NCBI GenBank assembly: GCA_911728455.2
Contig: OU452230.1
Location: 3,522,300 to 3,586,299 of the forward strand
DNA length: 64,000 bases
DNA from: Marthasterias glacialis
Lineage: Eukaryota > Echinodermata > Asteroidea > Forcipulatida > Asteriidae
Direction of reading: 5' to 3'
Shown here: positions 57,608-60,671 of the stretch, piece by piece
How the letters are laid out: each line of letters opens with the position of its first letter
Position numbering within the stretch: the first letter of the stretch is position 1
The notes under the pieces: model-generated
What the model was told of the DNA's origin: nothing
The model's database searches: none
Seen by the model: the letters and a program-made list of their open reading frames with translations, nothing else
Position numbers and translations under genes: made by a program

Positions 57608-58875
57608 AAAAAAAATAAAAAAAAAAAAATTAAAAAAAAATAAAAATAAATAAATAAATAAAACATAATTAAATAAATAAAAATTGTGTCTTTGCCCCCG
57701 CTTGCCACCCACACCCCAAATGAGAAGGTCTAATTTTGCCACTGTGCACATAAGAGGTCTTAAAGATTCTTTACATTCTTGCAAGAGAAACACTTGAGCT
57801 TTGGACATAGTGGGGCTATGTCTTTCTCCCCGCAATGATAACTTCATGTTCTTCAAAAACGTCTGAATAAAAACGGTAATCAATGAAATATCCTCAGTAC
57901 TTCTACTTCTACCCTGTTACTTGGCAAAGTCCCCCAATGGGATACCACCCCAAGGTTACCAGGGCCAATTTTGACAAATCACAGCCCTACTGTACACTAG
58001 TTTGAAAAGATGAACTTGTCCAACAAAAAAACTGTTGTTCCGTCTCGTAAAAAAAATATATATATAATAAAAAATTGTGTGCAAAGAAATGTTAAAGGTT
58101 CACTGAAATACAAAGTATTAATGCTTTTATGTTACACCTTATGATTTTTATAAAACGATTCACATGTAAGAAATAATTTTTTGCATTCCTGTGCATTTTT
58201 CGCATAATTTGTTTTCTTTAAAAAATAACAGTTTTCAGGAACGCCCACAAAAATAGGTCACTTGCTAACATGGCTTGATTCTCAACATGACATCACATGC
58301 ATTACATAATGTTTCCTGAGCTATTCCACAAATCAATTGTTCTGGGATTGGGTCTGCCAAAGGAATGACAAATATGTGTTCTTCTATTAACAAATTCATT
58401 CTTGGTTGTAATGCATGTGATGTCACGTTGAGAATCCAGCCATTGTTAGCAAGTGACCTATTTTTGTGGGCGTTCCTGAAGACTGTTATTTTTTAAAGAA
58501 AACAAATTATGCGAAAAAAACACAGAAATGCAAAAAATGATTTCTTACAAGTGAATCGTTTTATACAAATTATAAGGTGTAACATAAAAGCATGAATACT
58601 TTTGATTTCAGTGAACCTTTAAGAGCTGGCCTGTATCTGGAGCTACCAACGTTTAAAATTTTTTTATCATTTTTATTTTACTGTACCTTGGGGGCAATAC
58701 ATGTCTTGCATACGATGCTGTACTCTGCGTTGAACTCGCAGGTGAGACACTCCTCCGAGCATGTCTGACATATGAAGGAGGCTGGGTTGCCGTAGTAACC
58801 GTGGTCGCAAGCGTCTTGGCAGACACCGGCCTGGCTGAACATGTCTGGACCGCAACTTTGCACACACAATGACCC
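18907..58875 (-). CDS. SRCR / furin-like / EGF / Ig single-pass receptor, 5' partial
   Basis: Twenty exons (listed separately) join with no phase conflict to 4,215 nt, giving 1,404 residues plus a stop. Order: furin-like cysteine-rich repeat (CRR) plus SRCR domain four times (residues 1-876), an EGF-like module (about 877-934), four I-set Ig domains (about 935-1304), a transmembrane helix of about 24 residues followed by RRR, and a tail of about 65 residues. All four SRCR domains have six cysteines, so they are group A. The tail holds SSYVEI, which fits the ITIM pattern (S/I/V/L)xYxx(I/V/L), and ends VDLV, a class III-like PDZ ligand. SRCR and Ig domains bind pathogen or host ligands in known receptors. 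The ligand and role here are unknown. The 5' end is outside the window. Confidence 0.88.
19755..19983. mobile_element. MITE with TTAGGCCTGTTTCAAA ends
   Basis: About 46 bp at the left (TTAGGCCTGTTTCAAACGTT onward) is inverted at the right (AAAACTTTTGAAACAGG-type end through GGCCTTA). It lies in the last intron. 229 bp, no ORF. Confidence 0.75.
19989..20211. mobile_element. Inverted-repeat element with a hammerhead-like loop
   Basis: The ends ATCTAGTGAGGTTTG and CAAACCTCACTAGAT pair, and inner arms (GTTGTGGTGATTCTGAAAAG and the inverse) pair again. The loop, on the minus strand at 20067-20103, reads CTGAAGAC, stem GATCAG/CTGATC with loop AGCATA, then GAAAC, close to a hammerhead core. It sits directly beside the MITE at 19755-19983. 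Confidence 0.55.
20645..20911 (-). CDS. Receptor exon 19: Ig domain 4
   Basis: [39 protein letters not shown] and a YITVQ end. Acceptor TTTTACTACAG, donor CAAG|GTAAGA, phase 1-1. Membrane-proximal Ig domain. Confidence 0.92.
20957..21037 (+). repeat. SINE fragment (tRNA-Leu/Ser-type head)
   Basis: It contains GTGTGGGTTCGGTTCCCGGT (B box) and CTTGTGTCCTTGGTCAAGAC, as in the longer copies. Only the 3' half of the tRNA-like head and the first linker are present, ending 10 bp from the exon 18 donor. Confidence 0.6.
21047..21174 (-). CDS. Receptor exon 18: Ig domain 3, second half
   Basis: [20 protein letters not shown] followed by DYHCIAVN. The acceptor is TCTGGGGCAG (phase 2), the donor AATG|GTAAGA (phase 1). 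It is the only one of the four Ig domains with an internal intron, and the usual DxG before the second cysteine reads VMG. Confidence 0.88.
21395..21592 (-). repeat. SINE body fragment
   Basis: It matches, in reverse, the body of the copy at 27262-27510 (TGCAGCACCGGCAGCC, CACCCAGGAGTAA-type and GAGGTTGTTGATGTGAATGA blocks). The tRNA head is missing. Confidence 0.55.
21645..21879. mobile_element. Diverged MITE, GCTTAAGCA-type family
   Basis: Imperfect inverted ends (TTGGCACGGAATTCTGCGCT against the inverse of AAGCAGTTCCATGAAAATGG) and repeated GTAAGC/GCTTAC words. It resembles the better-preserved element at 26741-26938. Confidence 0.4.
22011..22155 (-). CDS. Receptor exon 17: Ig domain 3, first half
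   Basis: [37 protein letters not shown]. Acceptor TTTCTAG (phase 1), donor ACAG|GTAAGA (phase 2). The domain is completed by exon 18. Confidence 0.88.
22256..22360 (+). repeat. Fragment of the GTAGCCAGG / ATTACATGTATC repeat
   Basis: AATGAATTACATGTATCTGC is shared with 52672-52843 and, inverted, with 10826-10966. Confidence 0.5.
22417..22683 (-). CDS. Receptor exon 16: Ig domain 2
   Basis: 89 residues with [13 protein letters not shown] and [12 protein letters not shown]. Acceptor CCCGTACAG, donor CAAG|GTTGGT, phase 1-1. It has the same length (267 nt) as exon 19. Confidence 0.9.
23354..23656 (-). CDS. Receptor exon 15: Ig domain 1
   Basis: 101 residues: PPEFEHTP lead, SMPCRVKDG, a NWLKNG tryptophan and [12 protein letters not shown], the I-set core. 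Phase 1-1. The acceptor (CTTCCATTGAAG) is weaker than the others, so the first few residues are less certain. Confidence 0.87.
23830..24270. mobile_element. Two-part hairpin element, copy 2
   Basis: Part one (23830-24100) has inverted ends of about 41 bp, beginning TATATAACACCCAAGCAGAT, with only about two mismatches. Part two (24101-24270) abuts it: arms from ACAAATAATGAATGTTT through TGGAATGTTCCATTCAAC and back, around the 13-nt loop TCGGCCTCAACTC. The layout is the same as at 5620-6078, but the stem sequence is different. Confidence 0.72.
24658..24808. mobile_element. Short MITE with GGCCCTTTTCGAAACCA ends
   Basis: The left end GGCCCTTTTCGAAACCAAGG is inverted at the right (GTGGTTTCGAAGAGGGCC), with inner AGCTCAGGCTCC / GGAGCTCAAGCC-like pairs. 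About 150 bp. Confidence 0.6.
25188..25370 (-). CDS. Receptor exon 14: SRCR-4 end and EGF-like module
   Basis: It encodes VRCDGSS, a linker, then [25 protein letters not shown] and GQQC, an EGF-like cysteine pattern. Acceptor TTTTATTCAACAG, donor ACCT|GTAAGT, phase 1-1. It marks the switch from the CRR/SRCR half to the Ig half. Confidence 0.85.
25691..25800 (+). repeat. tRNA-derived SINE head (GGCTGGATAGCTCAG type)
   Basis: TAGCTCAGTTGGTAGAGCGC (A box) and GGTTCGAACC (B box) are intact, but the acceptor and anticodon stems do not pair, so this is not a functional tRNA. Related copies lie at about 29895-30010, 36950-37100 and 37200-37440. Confidence 0.65.
26070..26235. repeat. CG-rich interspersed repeat (copy 2)
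   Basis: TATGGCCGCC near the left is inverted at the right (GGCGGCCATAGC). It shares blocks with 15985-16200 in the other orientation and ends about 15 bp from the exon 13 donor. Confidence 0.55.
26250..26451 (-). CDS. Receptor exon 13: second half of SRCR-4
   Basis: IACQQLGLG, then a longer middle part ([19 protein letters not shown]), LSQC, GSC and GDA. The acceptor is CCAACGTCAG (phase 0), the donor GCAG|GTGAGA (phase 1). The sixth cysteine comes from the start of exon 14 (VRC). This SRCR is the most divergent of the four. Confidence 0.87.
26741..26938. mobile_element. MITE with TGGGCCCAATTTCATAGAGC ends
   Basis: The left end is inverted at the right as GCTCTGTGAAGCTGGGCCC, about 28 bp with few mismatches, and has inner CTAAGCA / TGCTTAG words. 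It lies in the intron between exons 12 and 13, ending 26 bp from the exon 12 donor. Confidence 0.75.
26965..27152 (-). CDS. Receptor exon 12: CRR-4 end and first half of SRCR-4
   Basis: [10 protein letters not shown] closes the CRR. A linker leads to [28 protein letters not shown] and DGE. The donor is GAG|GTAAAA, phase 1 in, phase 0 out. A MITE ends about 26 bp beyond the donor. Confidence 0.88.
27262..27510 (+). repeat. SINE, tRNA-Leu/Ser-type head, longest head-to-body copy
   Basis: It starts GTGTCGTGGCTGAGTGGTCT (A box), has a long variable arm as in class II tRNAs, GGTTCAAATCC (B box), then a shared body (CACTTGTGTTCTCGGGCAAA, TCACCCAGGAGTAA). Other copies: 29403-29550, 39267-39664, 39883-40263, 62535-62910. 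Confidence 0.75.
27863..28122 (-). CDS. Receptor exon 11: CRR-4
   Basis: It begins [12 protein letters not shown] after the acceptor ACAATTGCAG (phase 2), followed by [30 protein letters not shown] and [11 protein letters not shown]. The donor is GATG|GTAAGT (phase 1). Confidence 0.9.
28966..29273 (-). CDS. Receptor exon 10: rest of SRCR-3 and start of CRR-4
   Basis: [46 protein letters not shown] and VQC complete a six-cysteine [12 protein letters not shown] then opens the next CRR. Phase 0 in, phase 2 out, donor CAGGG|GTGAGG. Confidence 0.92.
29403..29550 (+). repeat. SINE with tRNA-Leu/Ser-type head and shortened body
   Basis: The head (GTGTCGTGGCTGAGTGGTCT) is joined to a short AAGCACCTTGATCTAGCTA-type tail, so the body is internally deleted relative to 27262-27510. 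Confidence 0.65.
29566..29740 (-). CDS. Receptor exon 9: CRR-3 end and start of SRCR-3
   Basis: [21 protein letters not shown], then the SRCR opening [15 protein letters not shown]. The acceptor is CCCCACCCTAG (phase 2), the donor GAG|GTGAGA (phase 0), the same intron position as in SRCR-1. The exon has no ATG in frame. Confidence 0.88.
29895..30010 (-). repeat. tRNA-headed SINE fragment
   Basis: ACTGAGCGATCCAGCCCTAA followed by GGCGGTCTCCCTATTTTGTT matches the family at 36950-37440. The B box is missing. Confidence 0.5.
30127..30275. repeat. Interspersed repeat with GCCTGATACTT end
   Basis: AGGCCTGATACTTAATGGAG through TGCCCTTGCCCC. The same sequence in reverse is at 36590-36770. The intron 8/9 sequence between 30011 and 30126 has no recognised feature. 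Confidence 0.5.
30291..30540 (-). CDS. Receptor exon 8: end of SRCR-2 and CRR-3
   Basis: It starts with VVC, the last SRCR-2 cysteine, then furin-like units [25 protein letters not shown] and CQAC. Phase 1 in, phase 2 out, donor TGCAG|GTTGGT. The AG at its end joins C of exon 9 to give Ser. Confidence 0.9.
30541..31424. other. Intron 7/8, no strong feature
   Basis: A segment near 30760-30810 (GGTTACATTGACTT) resembles one near 16360-16400 and may be an old repeat. The rest is AT-rich. Confidence 0.35.
31425..31549 (-). CDS. Receptor exon 7: second half of SRCR-2
   Basis: It encodes [22 protein letters not shown] and DEDAG. The acceptor is CTTCATTACAG (phase 2), the donor GCAG|GTCAGG (phase 1). 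The final cysteine is supplied by exon 8 (VVC). Confidence 0.9.
31631..31988. mobile_element. TTAA-flanked MITE, GCCCCAGCTCAACA family (copy 3)
   Basis: Ends TTAAAACCCCAGCTCAACAT and TGTTGAGCTGGGGCTTAA. It is collinear with 8436-9046 but lacks the nested 8571-8733 element and the internal duplication, so it shows the simpler state. Confidence 0.78.
32409..32625 (-). CDS. Receptor exon 6: CRR link and first half of SRCR-2
   Basis: It begins [10 protein letters not shown], then [29 protein letters not shown] and VVCAELGLG. The donor is CAGG|GTTAGT, phase 1 in, phase 2 out. Unlike SRCR-1 and SRCR-3 there is no intron after GRVE, so the domain core is uninterrupted here. Confidence 0.9.
32780..33140. 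other. Intron segment with two TGACGTCA sites
   Basis: CpG-rich relative to its flanks, with TGACGTCA at about 32920 and 33098 and a direct repeat of GAGGTGATATTACAAA at its left edge (32761 and 32798). It may be a diverged mobile element. TGACGTCA is the CREB/ATF consensus, but there is no sign of a promoter. Confidence 0.3.
33191..33493 (-). CDS. Receptor exon 5: CRR-2
   Basis: 101 residues (about 198-298) starting [14 protein letters not shown]. Two furin-like units are seen ([11 protein letters not shown]... and [11 protein letters not shown]...). Phase 1-1, so the exon is a skippable cassette. Its next exon (HTCVPEC) completes the last cysteine pair. Confidence 0.9.
33494..34929. other. 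Intron 4/5, 5' part seen from the plus strand
   Basis: No exon or repeat boundary found. The overlapping short ORFs at 34292-34619 on both strands have no family features. Confidence 0.35.
34930..35170. repeat. Interspersed repeat (TATGTCTTTCTCC family)
   Basis: CTATGTCTTTCTCCACATGA and the following TTCAAGAAAGTTTGAAGG are also seen at 57745-57870 and, in part, at 27755-27790. Boundaries unclear. Confidence 0.45.
35655..35765. repeat. Interspersed repeat, CCCAAACCAAACAGTGCAC family
   Basis: ATGGTGGACACA, CACCCAAACCAAACAGTGCA and CTGCCATATCTC blocks appear inverted at 52545-52650. Confidence 0.55.
36170..36581 (-). mobile_element. TTAAAGGG-family MITE (copy 2)
   Basis: Starts TTAAAGGGACATAATACTGC and ends CAAAGGCAACGTGTCCCTTT, inverse in orientation to 15025-15435. 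The right TTAA is not preserved (TTTCAG). Confidence 0.78.
36590..36770. repeat. Interspersed repeat with AAGTATCAGG end
   Basis: Inverse of 30127-30275, sharing GGGCACCAAGGCA and GAGGCAACTGCC blocks, and related to 14810-14970. It directly follows the MITE at 36170-36581. Confidence 0.5.
36950..37440. repeat. Head-to-head pair of tRNA-headed SINEs
   Basis: A minus-strand copy (TTTGAACCTGCGACC, CAACTGAGCTGTCCAGCCC) and a plus-strand copy (TAGCTCTGTTGGTAGAGCGC, GGTTCAAATCCCG) face each other, sharing GGCAGTCTCCCTATTTTGTC / GACAAAATAGGGAGACCGCC. The pair forms a long inverted repeat. Confidence 0.65.
38430..38810. mobile_element. Foldback-type MITE, arms about 110 bp
   Basis: The left arm (ACAGTTTTTCCAATGGTTGT ... 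ACTGAAAATAATTTGAGT) is inverted at 38690-38810, with a spacer of about 140 bp containing an A-run. Lies in intron 4/5 close to exon 4. Confidence 0.6.
38962..39141 (-). CDS. Receptor exon 4: end of SRCR-1
   Basis: 60 residues with [23 protein letters not shown] and a final IRC, the last four cysteines of a six-cysteine group A SRCR. The acceptor is TTTTCCCAG, the donor ACAG|GTAAGA, phase 1-1. A 9.8 kb repeat-rich intron precedes it. Confidence 0.9.
39267..39664 (-). repeat. SINE, tRNA-Leu/Ser-type, (TAA)n-tailed
   Basis: Read on the minus strand: GTGTTGTGGCTGAGCGGATA head, GGGTTCGAATCCCGG B box, a body including GAACCCAGTGCACTTGTCGA, and an (ATT)n tail (39270-39285 on the plus strand). Nearly complete. 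Confidence 0.8.
39883..40263 (-). repeat. SINE, tRNA-Leu/Ser-type, second body type
   Basis: The head (TGTTGTGGCCGAGCGGTCTA), GGGTTCGATTCCCGG and CACTTATACCATAAGTGC-type body differ from 39267-39664 after the head. The tail is an ATT run at 39883-39896. A C-run of 22 lies at 40027-40048. Confidence 0.75.
40601..40752. mobile_element. MITE, GGCTACGGCTAC-type ends (copy 1)
   Basis: TTAGGCTGTATCTGAATTAA at the left pairs with CGAGGCACGGCCTTA at the right, with an inner GTAGCCGTAGCC. A second copy is at 43334-43474. Confidence 0.65.
40753..42204. other. Intron 3/4 segment, no feature recognised
   Basis: AT-rich, with poly-A runs near 41642 and 41730 and a C-run near 41383. A 14-bp direct repeat (TCTAGAAATATGYCAACA) at 41800-41840 is the only local pattern. 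Confidence 0.35.
42205..42340. repeat. Interspersed repeat, inverse of the 14810 family
   Basis: GGTCATGGTCACTGATGCCC through CCTTGCCCTCTCAAAGATGA, matching 14810-14970 in reverse. Confidence 0.5.
42341..43333. other. Intron 3/4 segment, no feature recognised
   Basis: No repeat family or exon recognised. It contains a (GTT)n-rich patch near 42940 and a C-run near 43185. Confidence 0.35.
43334..43474. mobile_element. MITE, GGCTACGGCTAC-type ends (copy 2)
   Basis: TTAAAGCCGTGCCTGAAATG on the left, CGTAGCCGCAAATTCGGATA and CAGCCTTAA on the right. TTAA at both ends and an internal GGCTACGGCTACGGC. Confidence 0.7.
43475..44610. other. Intron 3/4 segment, no feature recognised
   Basis: A G-run at 43600-43611 and AT-rich sequence. 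A small palindrome, TTTACCTTTAAGGTAAA, at about 44096-44113 may be the footprint of a TTAAAGGTAAA-type element. Confidence 0.35.
44611..45205 (+). mobile_element. TTAAAGGTAAA-family MITE with nested insert
   Basis: TTAAAGGTAAAATATAG at the left and CTCTACCTTTAA at the right. The family sequence is interrupted after about 17 bp by the element at 44632-44845 and then continues to the end, matching 12676-13055 and 54203-54570. Confidence 0.8.
44632..44845. mobile_element. Nested element with TTCCCAATA ends
   Basis: TTCCCAATA at 44632-44640 and its inverse TATTGGGAA at 44837-44845. It is CpG-richer than its host element (GCGCGCGTGCGGCACG) and absent from the other family copies. Confidence 0.6.
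45206..46276. other. Intron 3/4 segment
   Basis: Contains a (CA)n microsatellite at 45661-45686 and a G-run at 45957-45972. No exon or repeat family otherwise. Confidence 0.4.
46277..46610. mobile_element. MITE with GACCAGTTCGATCAAGGACC-type ends
   Basis: The left end is inverted at the right (GGTCCTTGATTGAACTTGCT), with inner AGTTAACC / AGTTAACCATTGG pairs. About 334 bp, no ORF. Confidence 0.65.
46611..47583. other. Intron 3/4 segment, no feature recognised
   Basis: Non-coding. Minor direct repeats (GATGCAATC near 47033, 47070 and 47477; GGGACAAGG near 47513) only. Confidence 0.35.
47584..47703. mobile_element. MITE built of TAGTCCTA repeats
   Basis: GGATTTCACAAAACTAGTCC at the left pairs with CTAGCGCTTTGTAAAATCC at the right. 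Between them ACTAGTCCTAA and its inverse recur about six times, making the whole 120 bp nearly self-complementary. Confidence 0.75.
48391..48541. mobile_element. TGGGAGACTTT-ended MITE (copy 2)
   Basis: TGGGAGACTTTGGACAGTCC at the left and GCGTCTCAAAAGTCTCCCA at the right, as in 13722-13865. A TGAGCATG / CATGCTCA palindrome lies inside. Confidence 0.72.
48925..49012 (-). CDS. Receptor exon 3: middle of SRCR-1
   Basis: 88 nt encode [15 protein letters not shown] through CRQLNLG (residues 109-138), the SRCR core with the GQWGSVC motif and two cysteines. Phase 0 in, phase 1 out, donor CTGG|GTAAGA. It has no ATG and is short, so an ORF scan misses it. It was found by domain continuity between the flanking exons. 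Confidence 0.88.
49334..49468 (-). CDS. Receptor exon 2: CRR link and start of SRCR-1
   Basis: 45 residues (64-108): a CLDTC pair closing the CRR module, then the SRCR opening [15 protein letters not shown]. The acceptor is CTCTTTCAG, the donor GAG|GTGAGA, phase 0-0. A 9.2 kb intron separates it from the previous exon. Confidence 0.85.
49632..50005 (+). mobile_element. TTAAAGGCAAAGTATACC-family MITE (copy 1)
   Basis: TTAAAGGCAAAGTATACCTT at the left and CAGCGACCCTTTAA at the right, with a central perfect palindrome GAGAAGCGTTACGGCCATAA and its inverse (49832-49851 region). The opposite-strand copy is at 55343-55738. Confidence 0.8.
50006..51970. other. Intron 1/2 segment, no feature recognised
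   Basis: Non-coding, with a C-run at 50797-50812 and a G-run at 51188-51206. Short ORFs have no family features. Confidence 0.35.
51971..52116 (+). repeat. 46-bp tandem repeat, 3.2 copies
   Basis: Units start CTTCAAGACGATTGCATGTC at 51971, 52017 and 52063, differing by only one to three bases, then a partial unit. High similarity suggests recent amplification. Confidence 0.9.
52545..52650. repeat. Interspersed repeat, inverse of the 35655 copy
   Basis: GAGGTATGGCAGACA, GTGCACTGTTTGGTTTGGGT and GTGTCCACCAT blocks. Confidence 0.55.
52672..52843. repeat. GTAGCCAGG-ended repeat with G and C runs
   Basis: CAACGTAGCCAGGATTTT at the left and ACTTGGCTATGCCACTG at the right form imperfect inverted ends around a G-run, AATGAATTACATGTATCTAC and a C-run. 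Related to 10826-10966 and 22256-22360. Confidence 0.55.
52844..54202. other. Intron 1/2 segment
   Basis: A poly-A run (52911-52937) and AT-rich sequence. At 53471-53512 the plus strand reads TTTGAAGAAGACTCTACTGG then GGTCAAAACGTGAGGCC, which resembles the hammerhead-like loop at 20067-20103. Confidence 0.4.
54203..54570 (+). mobile_element. TTAAAGGTAAA-family MITE, full copy
   Basis: TTAAAGGTAAAACATAGGAT through ACCAATCCTGTATTCATTCT. The right end is degraded compared with 12676-13055. Confidence 0.78.
55133..55346 (+). repeat. Direct repeat unit, left copy
   Basis: About 213 bp, TTATGAAATTTGGTCATGTC through TTCTTCCCACTAATTTAA, including a C-run and AAAAAACAACAACCC. It is nearly identical to 55736-55949. 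The MITE at 55343-55738 lies exactly between the two. Confidence 0.9.
55343..55738 (-). mobile_element. TTAAAGGCAAAGTATACC-family MITE (copy 2)
   Basis: TTAAAGGGTCTGTATACG at the left, AAGGTATACTTTGCCTTTAA at the right, inverse to 49632-50005. The central GAAGCGTTATGGCCGTAACG palindrome is kept. Confidence 0.82.
55736..55949 (+). repeat. Direct repeat unit, right copy
   Basis: Second copy of the unit at 55133-55346, with only a handful of differences (for example GAGGATACC against GAGTATGCC). Confidence 0.9.
55950..57480. other. Intron 1/2 segment, no feature recognised
   Basis: Non-coding with a G-run at 56313-56322. The ORF at 56993-57325 shows no family features. Confidence 0.35.
57464..57690. 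repeat. C-run followed by (AAAT)n low complexity
   Basis: A run of about 18 C (57463-57480) then roughly 200 bp of AAAT/AAATA units. The long hydrophobic ORFs on the minus strand are artefacts of this composition. Confidence 0.9.
57745..57870. repeat. Interspersed repeat (TATGTCTTTCTCC family)
   Basis: GGGGCTATGTCTTTCTCCCC and the downstream TTCTTCAAAAACGTCTGAA match 34930-35170. Confidence 0.45.
58092..58622. mobile_element. TTAAAGGTTCACTGAA long-palindrome MITE
   Basis: Left arm 58092 to about 58315 and right arm about 58395 to 58622 are inverse copies (about 225 bp each, few mismatches) around a loop of about 80 bp. Ends TTAAAGGTTCACTGAAAT and inverse. It ends 65 bp before exon 1 of the receptor. 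Confidence 0.85.
58687..58875 (-). CDS. Receptor exon 1 of those visible: CRR-1
   Basis: It encodes 63 residues (1-63) starting [14 protein letters not shown], with the furin-like pattern CxTCxEECLTC and CKTC. The acceptor is TTGCCACAG, the donor AAG|GTACAG, and phase is 0 at both ends. The phase 0 entry differs from the phase 1 entry of most later modules. No exon upstream of it could be found in the window. Confidence 0.8.
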
Positions 58876-59744
58876 CTGTGGCAATAAGTAACAAGCACTA
58901 AGGTCAGTGTGAACCAAATGGGGGAAAAAACTTATTACATGTAGCTGAATGAAAACAGTAAACACATACCAGCAGCACAATGCAAGTATGTTTAATAACA
59001 GTGGCACATTGACATGGGTTCACATGCTGAAAACACTGATACATGTCTACATATACATGCAATTCGTCAATAACAATAATAATAATTATATATTTATACT
59101 CTGCACATTTCTGTCCAGAGGACACCCAAGGCTCACAAAGAGAAAATGAATGGTAACAGTCAACGGAAGGCTGGACACTGGTTTAGAAAGTTCGTCTGAA
59201 CCAATATGTTTTTAAACTGGACTTGAAGGGATGTAGATATGTGAAGATCTCTTGAGAGAGCGTTCCAAACTCGTGGAGCAGCCACGGAGAATGACCCGTC
59301 TCCCTCAACGTTTTCAAGAAGTGACGAATGTGTCAAAAATCACAAAATTTGGCAAATCAGTTTTGTACAAATTCTTCTTATACTCATTGGGATTAACATT
59401 TTCCGAAAATTTCAGGACCTAAGACGCGAAAGTTTTAAAATTACTCTTACTTGCATGACCTGCCGACGAATCATTACAGTTGCCATTTAGCGTGTTCACG
59501 AAGTGACGTATCAAGATTCAATGCTTTACCAATTGAAATACACAGCGCTGGCACGGTGCCAAACATGCATGCTCTGATTTTTGCATTTTTCACATTGTGC
59601 CGAATCTGTTGACCATTCGTCGGTTCGTGACACGACTGATCATACATGTAATTAACCCTACATTTCCAGTACAGATCAGATCATTTAGAATTTGTTAAAA
59701 AGCAATTATTTGCCCGAAGTAACTTTTTAAGATCACAAGTTTTC
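58876..59744. other. Intron or 5' flank of the receptor, no exon found
   Basis: About 59204-59340 (AACTGGACTTGAAGGGATGT, GAGCGTTCCAAACTCGTGGA) resembles 24340-24480 in style and may be an old repeat. No upstream CRR or SRCR exon was seen. Confidence 0.35.
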
Positions 59745-59880
59745 ACCACTGCTTGCGCGCGTAACATGACAATAGTGTGTCAGTGCGCATATGTACCAAT
59801 CAGCATCGAGGATTCACAGTGCGTGTGCCTCGACGCCCGCGTGCTGCCGCCCATGAATGAGCTGCTCGGATTAGTCTATT
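59745..59880. repeat. CG-rich interspersed repeat (copy 3, partial)
   Basis: GTGTGTCAGTGCGCATATGT, GAGGATTCACAGTGCGTGTG and CATGAATGAGCTGCTCGGAT blocks as in 15985-16200 and 26070-26235. Confidence 0.5.
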
Positions 59881-60191
59881 CACAGGAAAGACTGAAATAT
59901 TCCTTGCACTTTATTTGCATCCTTTAGCAAAACAGGTAACCAGCCCCCCCCCCAAAAAAAAAAATGACTTCATAGCTTTTAAATTGGGAGTCACTGGTCC
60001 CCTGCATAATACTTGCTCAAAAAATAAAAAGAAAAAAGATAAATAAATAAATAGGCCTAAATAAAAAAATAAAAAATGCCATGCAAAAGTTTTGCGCAGC
60101 AGTTATTTGAAATTTGCCTTGTGTTTATCTAGAATCTGATACCCTTTTGAAATAAATAGAACTGAACAAATTTCTAGCTATTGTACAACTA

Positions 60192-60671
60192 TTATATACA
60201 TATGGACTGGCAATGAGGGAAATAGTGCACGTCTATGCAACCCGAGGGCCTGTGAGTGACCAGGAGAGGGTCCTATTTCCCCGAGGCCGAAGGCTGAGGG
60301 AAATAGGACCCTCTCCTGGTCACTCACAGGCCCCAGGGGTGCATAGACGCGCACTATTGCCCGAATAATGCCAGTCCATATGTGTTTTATAACACACCTC
60401 AGTCCAAAATGTCAGTTTGAAGAGTAAATCACATTTTTTTGGCTGGAGATTCTATTCGATCCGCAGACGCCGTCATTCTCTTGAGGGCGCTCTTTACCAG
60501 TCAATAGTTTTTGGGTTTTTGAAACTATTTCCCGCTTTGCGAACTATTTCCCCCAAATGAAGCGCGTGCGGTGCGTGTGGTGCAGATTTCATGCACTAGG
60601 CTATATTAGTTCACCCCACGCGTCCGTGTTTCAGCCAATCAGGATAAAGAACCAGGGAGAGGTGTGTTATA
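60192..60671. mobile_element. Two-part hairpin element, copy 3 (reverse order)
   Basis: The hairpin (about 60192-60386) has arms from ACATATGGACTGGCA through GGTCCTATTTCCC and back, around a 16-nt loop that on the minus strand reads TCAGCCTTCGGCCTCG. It abuts an inverted-end segment (60388-60671, TATAACACACCTC and inverse). Same design as 5620-6078 and 23830-24270, opposite orientation. Confidence 0.72.

Noticed and set aside
57446-57883. Hydrophobic ORFs that look like membrane proteins
   Set aside because: They are translations of an (AAAT)n low-complexity stretch and a C-run.
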